Positions 33,849 through 44,891 of a DNA stretch of 64,000 nt are shown piece after piece. Origin of the DNA: Emydura subglobosa (Eukaryota > Chordata > Testudines > Chelidae). Every line of letters begins with the position of its first letter. The stretch's first letter is position 1. Where the stretch lies: assembly GCA_007922225.1 (NCBI GenBank), contig ML679946.1, positions 94,370,759-94,434,758 of the forward strand. The letters are read 5' to 3'. The notes under the pieces were generated by a model. The model searched no databases and was not told the DNA's origin. It saw only the letters and a program-made list of their open reading frames with translations. Made by a program: the position numbers and the translations under genes.

Positions 33849-34598
33849 CAAAACGTATGGCACCTATCTCCTGCAAATGACCAGGTTTGGTCAAGTGTGT
33901 CTGCAGTCTTTAACCAGACCTGGCCCTGGTATCAGGCCATACCCCCCAGGGCTTCCTTCCTGGAGGTAATGGTTTCACCCTCTTGGTCTGTTCTGGCCCC
34001 AGCTCTCCAGTTGGGCTAATAAGTAGTTCAGATTCCCTTCTGGGAGTTTATCACTGTCCAATTTTAGGCCACTTCCCCAGTGGCCTATGGGGAGAGGAAG
34101 GAGAACCCAGACTCACCCACTCCAGCTCAGGGACCCTAAGAATAGCAGCCACGCACCACCATGTCCCTTTAATGAAACTGCTTTCAGTTCCCTGGGCCAT
34201 TTCCCTATAGTCCCAGCCTTCACAGATGCTTTACCCTTACCTCAAGGCTCTTCTAGGTTCAGGCTCAGCAGCCAGCCAAGAGCGCTCTTGCTCCCCCAGT
34301 CCCTGCCAGCACTGAGCTGTCCATGGTTCTATAGTACCCTTTGGGCAGCCATGAACACCCTCTGAACTCTTTTGGCTCTAGCAAGGAGCTGACTGTCTCT
34401 GGCTGTGCAGCTCCTTTTATATGTCCCTCCTGGGTCCTGATTGGCTGCTCTCTCTGCAGTCTGTCTGATTGGTTAGCCCTTTGCAACCTCTCTGGTCTGC
34501 TGAGAAGATTTAGCTCCATTGACCCTTTCCTGGGATGGGCGTGGCAGGACCCTGAGGTCTTCCGCAGTGGGCCGCTGGGCCTAGTCCATCCCATCACA
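33849..34598 (-). mobile_element. Solo LTR with TATA and CCAAT boxes (minus strand), in CR1
   Basis: Flanked by a perfect 5-bp duplication, GGCAC (33844-33848 and 34599-34603). On its own strand it begins TGTGATGGGATGG. It has two CCAAT boxes (plus-strand 34468-34472 and 34440-34444), then catataaaagg (plus-strand 34413-34423), a typical U3 promoter. Its 3' end under this duplication does not finish in CA; an alternative end nine bases inward (ATAGGTGCCA) would, but then the duplication fails. This style of LTR is common in turtle genomes; gypsy versus retrovirus is not settled. Confidence 0.82.
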
Positions 34599-34994
34599 GG
34601 CACATGTTAAATGGATAAAAAACTGGTTAACTGAGAGGTCTCAAATGTAATTGCAGGGATCTTGGCCTTATGCTATTTCATATTTTTATCAATGACCTGG
34701 AAGAAAACAGAGATCGTCATTGATAAAGTTTGCAATTGATACAAATATTGGGGGAGTGGTAAATAATGAAGAGGACAGGTCACTGAGACAGACTGATCTG
34801 TATCGCTCGGTAAACTGGGCACAAGCAAACAAGATGCATTTTAAAATGGCTAAATGCAAATGTGTACATCTAGAAACAAAGACTGTAATCCACACTCACA
34901 GGATGGGGGAATCAATCATGAGAAGCAGCAACTGTGAAAAAGATTAGGGGGTCGTAGTGATTCATCAACTGAAAAAGAGCTCCCAGTGACACTG

Positions 34995-35420
34995 CGGCAG
35001 AGCCAGTCTATGGGCAACCTAACAAGCACAGCTGACTTTTGTAGGCTGCCTAATTGGCTACCCCACGTCTTTGGTGGGAACAGTCAGCAGACCAGCTCTT
35101 AAACCCAGCAGCAGCAGTTCAGTGGCTGCTCAAAGCATTTGCTTACAGCTGCAATAGAATCTGTGTATTTGTTCCCAGCTTTGCCCTCACCTTGTTCCAG
35201 TTCAGGTCCCATCTGACTCCCCTGCTCTTGCCTTAGACCCAGCTTTGCCCCTGCCTTGCCTCACCCCGTGTAACCCAGTTCTGATCCTTGCATCCGATTC
35301 CTAAACTCTGACTTCAGCTCTGACCCTTGGCTCCAGCATCTGTCCTCTGCTTGCATCTTTGCCTGTTGGCTCTTAGTCCTGGCTACCAACTCTTGCTCTA
35401 ACCACTGGTCCTCACTCTGT
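34995..35420 (+). mobile_element. Second insertion in the CR1, LTR-like
   Basis: The colinear CR1 is interrupted between CACTG at 34990-34994 and CACTG at 35421-35425, a probable 5-bp target duplication. The 426-bp insert has the pyrimidine-rich right half (repeated gactcc/ctggctcc-like words from about 35160) seen in a family of reptilian LTRs, like the block at 54.83-55.27 kb. The ends are not TG..CA, so the class is tentative. Confidence 0.65.
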
Positions 35421-36030
35421 CACTGTGGCCAAATCCTTGCATGCATAAATAGGCAATCTTGAGAAGGAGTAGAACAGTTATTTCACCTCTATATTTGGCA
35501 CTGGTGTGACGACTGCTGAAACACTATATCCAGTTCTGGGGCCCACAAGTCAGGGATACAGATACATTGGAGAAGGTTCAGAGACTGAACCACAAGAATG
35601 ATTAAAGATTAGAATACTTGATAATGATAGACTCAAAGAGCTCAATCTATTTAGCTCATCAAAGAGAAGGTGAAGGGGTGACTTGATTATAATCTACAAG
35701 TGCCTACATGGGAAACAAATATTTAATAACGGGCTCTTCACTCTAGCAGAGAAAGGTATAACACAGGCCAATGGCTGGAAGTTGAAGCTAGACAAATTCA
35801 GAGTGGAAATAAGAAATACTTTTTAACAGTGAGCATAATTAACCATTGGAACAAATTACCTAGGGGTGTAGTAGATTTTCCATCACTGGCAATTTTAAAA
35901 ACAAGACTGGATATTTTTTCTAAAAGATCTGCTCTAGGAGTTATGCTGGGGAAGTTCCATGGCCTATGTTACACAGGGGGTCAGACTATGATCACAATGG
36001 TCTCTTCTGGCCCTGGAATATATGAAAAAG

Positions 36031-37619
36031 ATTGGTTCACAAGCAGATAATGAGGGAGTTGGATTATGTCCAAGGATAAACAATTGCTGGCATGTGAATG
36101 AAACTATAAATGGAGACATAAAAACAAAGAAACCTGAAATATATAGAACAGTGAACTGAAAGCAAGGAAGTTTAGAAAAGGGCAAGGGGCGGTCACAGTC
36201 ACTTTCTATTCTACTATGCTACAGTATTCATAGAAAGGAATCAAAGCTCAGACATAAAATATGGCTTGAGCAGGACCTTCTGTACTCAGCAAATCCACTT
36301 CTAGTGTATATGCAGAGTCACATCCCATTATTTTATTGACGAAAACAAGCCTTTAGTACTTTTTACTTCTGATTGCACTTGTAGAGCCAATACAGCTCTG
36401 GGAGCATGAGTTGGGGTCCTTTCTGGCTCAGGCATCATTAAGAAAATTAAGTTCCAACTGCAGAATCTCTATTACTGGTGATTAGTGCTGGTCTAGGAAT
36501 AGGCTCTGAATTTCTATGAATCTTCCCAATTTTTAAAATTGCTTTGACCAGAATCAGATACCTTCAGATTTACTCACCTTGAGCTACTTTGATATCCTTG
36601 AGTAAGTATATCAAACTGCCATTTATTTAAAGGGGCAGGTTCTGATATACTTACTCTAATCTAGGTTAGTGTTACTTTTGTAACCCACCTCTGAGGTGTG
36701 GCTGTAGCCTTCTCCCTTTTCTCCTAACAGTTATGGGTCCAGGTTCACCTATAAGAGCATCTGGTGGCTCCACCCAAGGAAACGCCTCCTACTACAGAGA
36801 CCACAGAGGGCTTATGCATTAGAACAATATTTAACATGCAAGCTATTACAGAGGTGTGTCAGTCAGGGCACACCAAAATAAAATAATTAGGTATAGGGAA
36901 CTCAGGATAAGAGAGAGTGGAAAAGGGGATTGGGATTAGGATAAAAGACAGAAACAACAGTACGTAAACTTTACCCCTCCCAACATTTGCAGCCAGTATG
37001 GAGCACACTGTGCTCCCTCTCAGCACATGCCTAGGCAAATAGGGAGTTCATGCTCCGTCTTTGACGGGTGATGCAGTGCTGAAGTACATTGGCCAGCTTA
37101 AAACAAAACAGCAAAATAAATAAGCAAGGTTGTTCTTACATAGTGACCACACCAAGGATGGTAAAATCATCGTTGTGGCTTTCTACTCTAGATTCCAATG
37201 TACTGTTAGGCTGGCTCTTGGTAGCTTGACCATGACTCACCTCAGCCTCCTGGGTTTCTCGTTTCTGCTGACATGACACTGTTCAATATCCCAGAAATCC
37301 CAAAAGGACCCAAACTCTTTCCTTGGGCAGGAATGTGGATGGTAGAAGGGTACCCCCCTGGCTTTGATGCTTCTCTCCCTACCCTATTCCAAACACAGCC
37401 AAAACTAAAAGTAAAACCAACACTTTGTTTCTGAGTTCTGGCTTATGATTGGTTCTGGTAGTCTTGCTAGCCACTTCTATCTCCACCCCGAATCCTAGGC
37501 AATCTGGGAAATAGAATCCTGAACCTTGTCACCATTTCTGCTGTAGTCTAGGGTGAGTCCCCTAGAGCCTCAGTGTGATATTTCAAGAATACCATCTCCA
37601 AAAGGGTTACACTTTAGTT
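36031..37619. other. Unclassified sequence between two CR1 copies
   Basis: No gene recognised. The part 36640-37600 has the composition and scattered phrases of an LTR-type repeat, but I could not find paired ends, a TATA box or a polyadenylation signal in a consistent orientation. A frame at 35964-36185 overlaps the end of the CR1. Confidence 0.4.
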
Positions 37620-37621
37620 CG

Positions 37622-39165
37622 CAAAAGTGGCCATCCTGAGTTAGAAAAATGATCCATCTAGCCCAGTATCCTGTCTTCCACCAGTGCCTGGCACCTCATG
37701 CTTAAGAGGTAATGAACAGAACAGGGCAATTTCAAGTAATCTATCCCCTATGGTCCAGTTCCAGCTCCTCTCCATTAAATGTCTAGGGAACCATGGGATT
37801 GCATGGGAATCCCTGGAGCATGGGATTGCATCCCTGACCACCTTTGCTAGTAGCCACTGATGGACTTATCTTCTGTGATTTTATTAATTCTTATTTGCAC
37901 CCACTTGTACGTTTGGCCTTCACAACATCCCATGCCATTCCACAGGGTGACTGTGTGTTGTGTGAAGAAGTACTGCCTTATGTTTGTTTCAAACTTGCTG
38001 CCTATTAATTTCATTGGGTGACCCCTGGTTCTTGTGTTATGTGAAGGGGTAATTAACTTCTCTATTCACTTTCTTGACACCATTCATGATTTTGTATCAT
38101 ATTCCCCCTTAGTCATCTCTTTTCTCAGATGAACAGTTGCAGTCTTTTTATTCTCTCCTCGTATGCAAGCTGTTCAATACACCTAATCATTCTTGTTGCC
38201 CTTTTCTGTACCTTTTTCAATTCTAATACATATTTTTGAGATGAGATGAGGTGACCAGAACTGTATTCAAGGTGTGGGTGTACCTTGGACTTATACAGTG
38301 GCATTATAATTGTTTCTGGTTTATTATCTATTGTCAGTTGTTGGCTGTATATGTGTTCTTCTAGTGTGTATACGTCTCAGCTCAGCTGATAACCGATACA
38401 AAAAAACCGATACCCAATAAGTCCAGAGATCCGTTTCAGTAACGAAGGCGCCAGGCAAGATTTGTTGCCAACAAAGCATGGTAAAAAGCACCCTATACAT
38501 GTTACAAGCACACTTAATATAAATATGCCTTTGACAATAGACCAGCTCAGTAAACGGCTGGACTTTCCGCTCCTCACTCAGCCGGACAAAGACACTCCCT
38601 TTGAGACCCTCTTCTATACACTGATACAAACAAGTTATGTATTGCCCCTCTGATGTGTGTACTTGCCACCATCCTACGTGGTCAGATACACCTTTTACCT
38701 TGTACCAGACAGTTCAATCAAAACATCTCTATCCATCATATTATCAAGACATCTCTATCCATCATATTGTCATCCTGAGGGGTCAGTAAGGCCTCATTAT
38801 CTTTTGAGCTATTGGGATGTTCTGGCACCTTTCTGGAATGTGCTTGTGCCTACCACTTCTTTGGAATGTGTGTGTTTCTGTGAATTACAGGCAGGCTCAC
38901 AGCCTGACTCCTGCTAACTTTGCTTTCCAATGGCAGGCTTGGCTGCTACTTTAGCTCTGGCCTCAGGCCTCACACCCGGACTGTTATACTAGGCCTCATG
39001 TCTTAGGTTCTCACTTTCTACTACATTATCTATCCCTTTCCTAATGGTTCCTAACTTTCTGTTAACTTTTTTGACAGCCACTGCACATTGCACAGGGAAC
39101 TATTCATGGTGACTCCAATATCTCTTTCTTGAGTGGTAACAGCTAACTTAGACCCTAGAGTAAGG
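37622..39165 (-). mobile_element. CR1 LINE 3' half (minus strand), split by a solo LTR
   Basis: The 3' end lies at the left: gtggccatcctgagttagaaaa (37627-37648), tctagcccagtatcctgtcttcc (37657-37679), then catcactgaccacctttgctagtagcc-like sequence, ccttatgtttgtttcaaact and attgggtgacccctggttcttgtgttatg (38013-38041). It continues past the LTR with ctatccctttcctaatggttcctaac to about 39165. The sequence before and after the LTR is colinear with one CR1. Confidence 0.92.
38332..39025 (-). mobile_element. Solo LTR of the TGTAGTA family, in CR1
   Basis: On its own strand it starts TGTAGTAGAAAGTG and ends CCAACAACTGACA. It interrupts the CR1 sequence ttattatctatccc, and the 8-mer TTATCTAT is found on both sides (38324-38331 and 39026-39033). 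It shares the aacgaaggcgcc block (38441-38452) with the plus-strand LTR at 30.36 kb. The minus-strand frame at 38324-38629 crosses its end and is not a gene. No internal proviral sequence remains. Confidence 0.85.
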
Positions 39166-39652
39166 TTTGTCTCCATAATGAGCTGGGTGAGCCCAGTTCA
39201 GAGGAATCCATAGGAGAGAAGGTGGGAAGTGCCTATCTCTGAGAAGCAGCCTGAAAAGAAAGCTGAGAGGGAGAAAGAGGGAAAGACCGGATTGGTTTAT
39301 CCAGGTGTGAGCTGGAGGCCTGCCTGAGATGGGGGCCCTGATGAGTCAAAGCCTGCTAAAATCCCTGAGTAATAGGAGGGATGTGCCAAACCCTAGATCA
39401 GGGGATTGAACAAATTGGGAATGAAAAGCAGCAGCAACAGAGGCCTACCTGCACCAAGGTAGCTGATGGGCTGAAGGTTTGGTTTGCACAGACTTTTTGT
39501 TGTATCTTGATAAAGGAATCTGTGGCCACAGAAGGGATTGGACTGTAAAGCCTAGTAGGCCAAGAGATGGTGAAGGAAATTTAGGCACAAGTTGCTGCAG
39601 CACGGCATCTCACCAGGAGGGGTACTGTTGGAGCAGCAACTTTGCCACAGCA
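39166..39652. other. Purine-rich block between CR1 and L1-like element
   Basis: Rich in gagag/gaaag words with no open frame of interest. It could be the 5' part of the L1-like element that follows or a separate LTR-type piece. No terminal repeat was found. Confidence 0.4.
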
Positions 39653-40590
39653 CCTTAAATGGATTTGAACTAATCATTGCTAATATCTGTGGACCTAATC
39701 TCAATGACCCTGAAACTTTTCATGGTTTTTTTTTTTTACTAAAATTATATGGAGACTCCCATATCCCTATTGGTGATTAATGGGGATTTTAATGAAGTGT
39801 TTGATTCTTTTGTGGACAAATCTTGCCCTCAGGGTCATAAACCAACAAAACTACAATGGCCCTTAAATTGCACATTAAAGACCTGTAAATATGTGGTATC
39901 TGGTTGCTAATCTATCAAACGACTAGGAACTATTTATACTTTTCCTTGGTATATGGGTCCTACTCCCCTATAGATTTCTTTTTCAACCCTAGGGACTTAG
40001 TTAATTATCTAATTGATCAATTATTGGTTAATTCTATAATTACAATTGCCCCTATAACATTTAACTATAACTGATCTTGCCCCTATAGCACTTTGAATAG
40101 CAACTGACCTGGGTAAGAAACAGCCATGTAGATGGAGATTTAATTCTTCACTTTTATTAAATCCCCATTTCAAAATTTGTATTGAAAAAAAATTGGCCTG
40201 TTCCAGGGACAAATGAACCCTCAACAGGGATTGTGGGAGATGCTCAAGCCATATTTGAGGGATACAATTGTTAGTTTCACATCTTCCAAGAGGAGGGAAC
40301 AGGGAGAAAATATTATGGGGCTTGAGAAAAAGAAAAAGAGCTTGATTTGTCTTATATCAGAGCCCCATCTCCAGATTTGTTGTGATCCCCTGATCAGTTG
40401 TAGATATGAACTCAACGAATTGCACTTGGCACAGGCTGAATTTGCTGTTTTCCAACTCCGTCAGAATTTCTGGGAATTGGGTGAAAAAGCTAGCAGGTTG
40501 TTGGCATACCTCCTAAGACAAAAGACCTCTGCCTGTAGAATCATGACCATTTGTGATCAGCATGATAAATTATGTATCTCACCTTAAGAT
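39653..40590 (+). pseudogene. L1-like endonuclease and linker remnant
   Basis: The first readable part is ELIIANICGPNLNDPETF (39667-39720), the usual VNVYGPN-DDP-F block. The catalytic NGDFN (normally GGDFN) follows at 39779-39793, in a shifted frame. Later, 40213-40587 holds an open stretch with FQLRQNFWELGEKASRLLAY and then LLRQK, the helical linker before RT (normally Y-E-GEKxGKLLA). The endonuclease would nick target DNA to prime reverse transcription. Stops make it inactive. Confidence 0.75.
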
Positions 40591-40889
40591 ATTAATAAAA
40601 AGATTTTTAATTTCTATAAAGAGCTGTACAAAAATCGACACAAACCTCTCCACAGATGCTTTGGATCAATTTTTCAAAAGTAGTACAGTACCATACATTA
40701 CTGCCACCTAGTGCTGAAACCTTGGCATTCATTTAATAGAGGATGACTTGATTGAGGTGATTAAAATATGAAAGTGGGGAAAGCCCCAGGACCACTGAAG
40801 TCAGAAGTCTATAGACACATCCTTGAAGTCCTATCTGACAAGAAGTTTGGAACATTTAATAAGTCATTTCTGTAGGGTACCCTTCTTCA

Positions 40890-42360
40890 TATGCTGAGGG
40901 AAGCCCTAATATCAGTTATTCCTAAATCAGGAAGAGATTTATGTTCCATGCTATGTTTCAATTGTAGGCCAGTTTTATTTATTAACGGTGCTGTGAAAAT
41001 ATTGGCAAAAGCTCTGAAAATGAGGATTGAGAAGGTTTTGGGTCTGATAACCTTTGACAGCTTATTGATCGTATAGCAGAGAAATATGATGACCCTGAAC
41101 CACAGACTGATTTAGCCTTTGATGCAGAAAAGGCTTTTGACAGAATGGGATGGAGGTATATGTTTTATACCCTACAAAATTTTGGATTTGGACCTGTTTT
41201 GTTCCTCAATCCAACTGTTAGAGTCCCAACCAGCTTCTCACATTGTTACCCAGGGTTCCTCAAACCTGCAACCTTACTCTCTGTGAGTGTTACCCAGCGT
41301 TCCTCAAATCCGTAACTTTGCTCTCTGCAAATTAGCATCAGGTCATGAACCAAGGGGTTGACAGTGCCTTCTGTCTGCTATATGGCTGGCACAAACAGGT
41401 CGAAACCAAGAGCTTTTACTCAAAGCTTTACTTTATTAGTCTGCAGCACTCCCATTGGAATGCCTTAACTCAAACTCTCCACTTTTAGTTTCCAGCACAC
41501 ACAAACAAAATAGGTTATAGAGCATCCCAAACAATAGTTACCAAAGGTCTGGAGGTGTCTCAAATGGATCAAATGACCAGGTTCAAGTGGCCAGTTGCCC
41601 ACCTGTCATTGGAGATTCCAAGAAATGTCCAGAAGGTCAAATCCAAATTCCCCAGACCTGTCTACCCCTTTTATGTTAGAAACTGCTACAATTACATCAA
41701 AAACATATCAATCAAAGAAAAACCATTAAGTAAGCACTTTTAAGTCATGAGTTATACAGATGTGTTTTTGCAGAGTTTTCAGTCTCATGGGTCCTGACTC
41801 ACACACACCAGAAGTGGAATATAGATAGATTTCCTGCTTTCAGATGCTAACCCAGCAGTTAGAAAGAAGCAGGACAGAATGGTGCTAAGGCTACAGAGGC
41901 CTACTAAATGTAATAAGCAAAATAATTGATAGTTCATCCCAATAATTTGACAGTGGATGGAACACTTGTCTGGTTGCTAAAAATGCCCTTCTACCACATC
42001 ACAGCCAACTGTGTGACCTAAGATACCTTCAGCCTCTTCAGAAATATTAGGCAAGGATGCCCATTGTCGCCATTAGTTTTTTATTTGGTTCTTGAACCCC
42101 TGGCAATAACTATATGAGTTCATCCAGGGAGCTGAAGTATACAACTGGGTTCTATGGAGTATAAATTGATGTTATATACAGACAATGCTCTTTTGTACAT
42201 ATCCAAGCCAGAAATCACAATTCCAGCCCTCTTATCACTAATTCAAAAATTTGAATCAATTTTTGGTTACAAAATAAATTGGGGAAAAATGGTGCTACTG
42301 GAAATCTCCCATTGTCATGTAGTGGGGCTTTCTTTCAATGAATTTCCGTAGGTAAACCGA
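40890..42360 (+). pseudogene. L1-like reverse transcriptase remnant (interrupted)
   Basis: Blocks in order: ALISVIPKSGRD (40906-40941), the RP-LFINGAVKILAKALKMRIE block (40966-41033), then motif A DAEKAFDRMGW (41121-41153). After the LTR: NIRQGCPLSPLVFYLVLEPLAI (42042-42107), then the catalytic box reading YTDN (42175-42186) in place of YADD, and YKINWGK (about 42268-42288). The loss of the second aspartate at the box is enough to abolish polymerase activity. Confidence 0.85.
41216..42003 (-). mobile_element. Solo LTR (minus strand) inside the L1-like element
   Basis: On its own strand it starts TGTGATGTGGTAG and ends GGACTCTAACA, i.e. TG..CA. Flanks TCCAAC (41210-41215) and GCCAAC (42004-42009) form a 6-bp duplication with one mismatch. 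A polyadenylation signal AATAAA (plus-strand 41432-41437) and a TATA-like CATAAAAGG (plus-strand 41667-41675) lie in correct order. Near its 3' end a ~40-bp unit is duplicated (gttaccca at 41245 and 41289, 44 bases apart). Confidence 0.85.
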
Positions 42361-43016
42361 TGCAATTAAGTACCTAGCAAACCAGTGAAGATAAATTTAG
42401 ATCCTGTAATCTCTCAAATAGTTAGTGATACAAATAGTTGGCATCCTTTCTCCTTGAGCCTGTGAGAAAGGGCTAACACAGTAAAAATATTGTGCCTACG
42501 CTCTTCTATTTCAAGCGACATGCCTCCATTTTGTTTTAGCAAACTTAATAGTATTGCTAGAGCCTTCTTGTGGGATCATGGTCAATGCCCACAACTATGA
42601 TTTAAAAAATTCCAACTCCCTATTGGTGGTGGTCAATGTTTGGACTCCCAGACTACAAAATTATTACTATTCTTTTATCATGTCACAGAGCAAACTGGTT
42701 CCAATATGCTAACATCCTTATACCCACATGGGTGTATTAATGCATCCAATGCCCCCCTGCGGGTTTCCTCAGTTCCTCTTTTTGTCCACTGGAGAAAAAT
42801 AAGGTGTCCACAATGATGACTGCACAAAGAGTCTGGGCTATCCTATCTAAGAGGGACCAATTTCATCATTGCTATCATGCAAAAGCACCTATCTGAGGCA
42901 ACCCAGACCTGCAAATTGGGAACAAAGTTACAATTTGGAAGAACTGGCTGATCAGGGGCATCATATGGATTTCCCAATTAGTCAGTGGTGAGGGCTTTGT
43001 TCCATTTCTAACACTA

Positions 43017-43480
43017 ATGCGATATCATGACATGTACTTACAACAAAGACACTTGCTAATGTATCAATTTTGTCTGGATGCCATAGGACTGTCAGAGGCC
43101 CCAGAACTACTGGGAACCTTAGAAATCCTTTATAAGCTCCCCTGGCCCACAGTCACTATGCAGACTTTGTTAATGAAGAGGAATTCCATTAGTCTGGAGT
43201 TCTTTGTGAAAGCCTGGGAAGGGGAATTATCACAGCACTTAAAAGAATCCCAATGGCAAAGCATATTACATAGTGTTGAAAATGTTTCTGTGGATCGCAG
43301 GCTATGCTTGATATTACAAAAGGTTTTATTCAAAATGAATTGGATACCATTGAAGTTGCCCAAGATAAAGGCCTTATCCAAAGATTTACGTTGCCACTGT
43401 GACAAAGAAAAAGGAATCCTGATGCATATGCTATGAGACTGTCCAACTGTCAGGAAGCTGTGGAAAGAGATGGACACAAG
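43017..43480 (+). pseudogene. L1-like C-terminal region remnant
   Basis: A 139-residue open stretch with a K-x-W-E-x-EL block (AFVKAWEGELSQ-like at about residues 62-72) and a cysteine/histidine cluster reading RCHCDKEKGILMHML, then after a stop DCPTVRKLW. This is the C-terminal zinc-knuckle-like region of L1-type ORF2 (normally C-x2-C-x7-H-x4-C). A stop breaks it before the final cysteine. Confidence 0.75.
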
Positions 43481-44102
43481 TTAAAACAGCAGCCAAGCCT
43501 CAACTGAAAATTATGGCTTATGTTATTTACATGCTAATGTGGGTTTAACTCCACCATAAAGACTGTGGTCCTTGAGGGCTGCAATGACCACCGAGCAGAG
43601 GATTTTCACAAAAATGGAGGGGGTAGGCTTATACCAAGAATAGAGCAGTGGTATTCAGACCTGAGTTAGTAGCCAAAAAGGAATCACAGCACAGTACAGA
43701 GTAGTTATAGGAATTTGAAGAAATTTGAACCCTCTTTCTAGATGCATTTGGATAAAAATATTGTGATGGTTCAAAGAAAGCCAGGCCACCATTCCACTGA
43801 ACCCCTCCTCTGCTCTTGTCCCTGGTCCCTGCTTTTCCTCCTTTCCCTCTTCATATATGTCTTCTATTTTATTACTGTTGCCCTCACCCTAACATGGTCT
43901 GTCTATGTAGTATTGTCTGGTTTTGTACTGCCTGATCTTGCAGCACTGACAAGTCGTAAAACTGCATAATTACAAAATGTTATTGATGATCCCATGAAAC
44001 ATGCGTATATGGAAACAGACAAGCTGTAAGTCATTTACTTTTTTGTTCTGTTCATTGTCGGCTTCTTTATGAAAATCAATAAACATATTTTTTTTTTTAA
44101 AT

Positions 44103-44889
44103 AGATGCTTTGCCAGACTGAGGCTGTAATGCTAAGAATTGCTCAAGGGAGCTATTCTCTTAAGACCTTACTGGCCCCAATTAGAGATTGGCCTTTTCTT
44201 CTCTGTGGTGAGAAGTACTGCAGGGACAGACAGTACCAAGTCCTAAGCATATTAGATTTAGTAATTACACAAGTCAGAAATAAAAAGCAATTCAGAATCT
44301 GCCTGCATTTCTAGGGCTTCATATAAAAGATCAAAGAAACAGAAGAACAATATATATTGGAGAACAAAGGCTAAGAGTCCATCCTCCGCATAGTTCACGT
44401 TAGGATTAGTCTAAACAGTTTTTCTCCTTTCCTATATTGCTAAAAATGTCTTCTACAGTATTTTTTGTGCATTGATGTATAACAAAACTATACCTCAGTT
44501 CTATAAAATTACAGTACATGTGGACTGGGGGATCATATTTCATTAAGTATCATCTTTTAACCTCTGTGATTAGAACTTAGTGGAAAATGTTTGGTGATGT
44601 TAGTACAGATGAGCATTACATAAGAACACTTCTTAACATGGAAAACACATAATTCAGCATAATTTCACTAATGAATGATCACCAGGTAAAATGCTGTACG
44701 GTTTCCAAGGTCTCATGGTGCTTGTTTAGGATCTGGAGTATTCAGCTAGAACAGCATATTAATAAGTCATAGCATTAAGTCTGTTTCGCAGTCTGGAAAA
44801 TGGTTGTCTGTCATGGTGTAGAAATGAACAGGGAAAAGTAGAATGAGCATGTGAATTCCAGAGAAAGTGTTTTCTATTCAGCAACCTTG
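44103..44889. other. Unique sequence between LINEs
   Basis: No gene or repeat recognised on either strand. AT-rich. Confidence 0.5.
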
Positions 44890-44891
44890 AC

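Larger units (their letters stand above)
33745..36030 (+). mobile_element. CR1 LINE split by two solo LTRs
   Basis: Plus-strand CR1 in three pieces: 33745-33848 (RT motif region; gcatttgatttggtaccacacaac gives KAFDLVPHN), 34599-34994 (RT catalytic region) and 35421-36030 (C-terminal region and 3' UTR, ending ggccctggaatatatgaaa). The catalytic FADD box reads FAID (34729-34740). The joins are colinear with a single CR1, so the LTRs inserted later. It is dead. Confidence 0.9.
39653..44100 (+). mobile_element. L1/Tx1-like LINE, split by a solo LTR
   Basis: Plus-strand non-LTR element. It reads an apurinic-type endonuclease (39653-40230), a linker, the reverse transcriptase (from about 40890) and a C-terminal cysteine-rich region (to 43470). 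It ends in aaaatcaataaacatatt and a T/A-rich tail at about 44076-44102. The order and wording (DAEKAFDR, INWGK) are of the L1/Tx1 type, not CR1. It contains many stops and frameshifts. The solo LTR at 41216-42003 sits within the RT. Confidence 0.88.
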
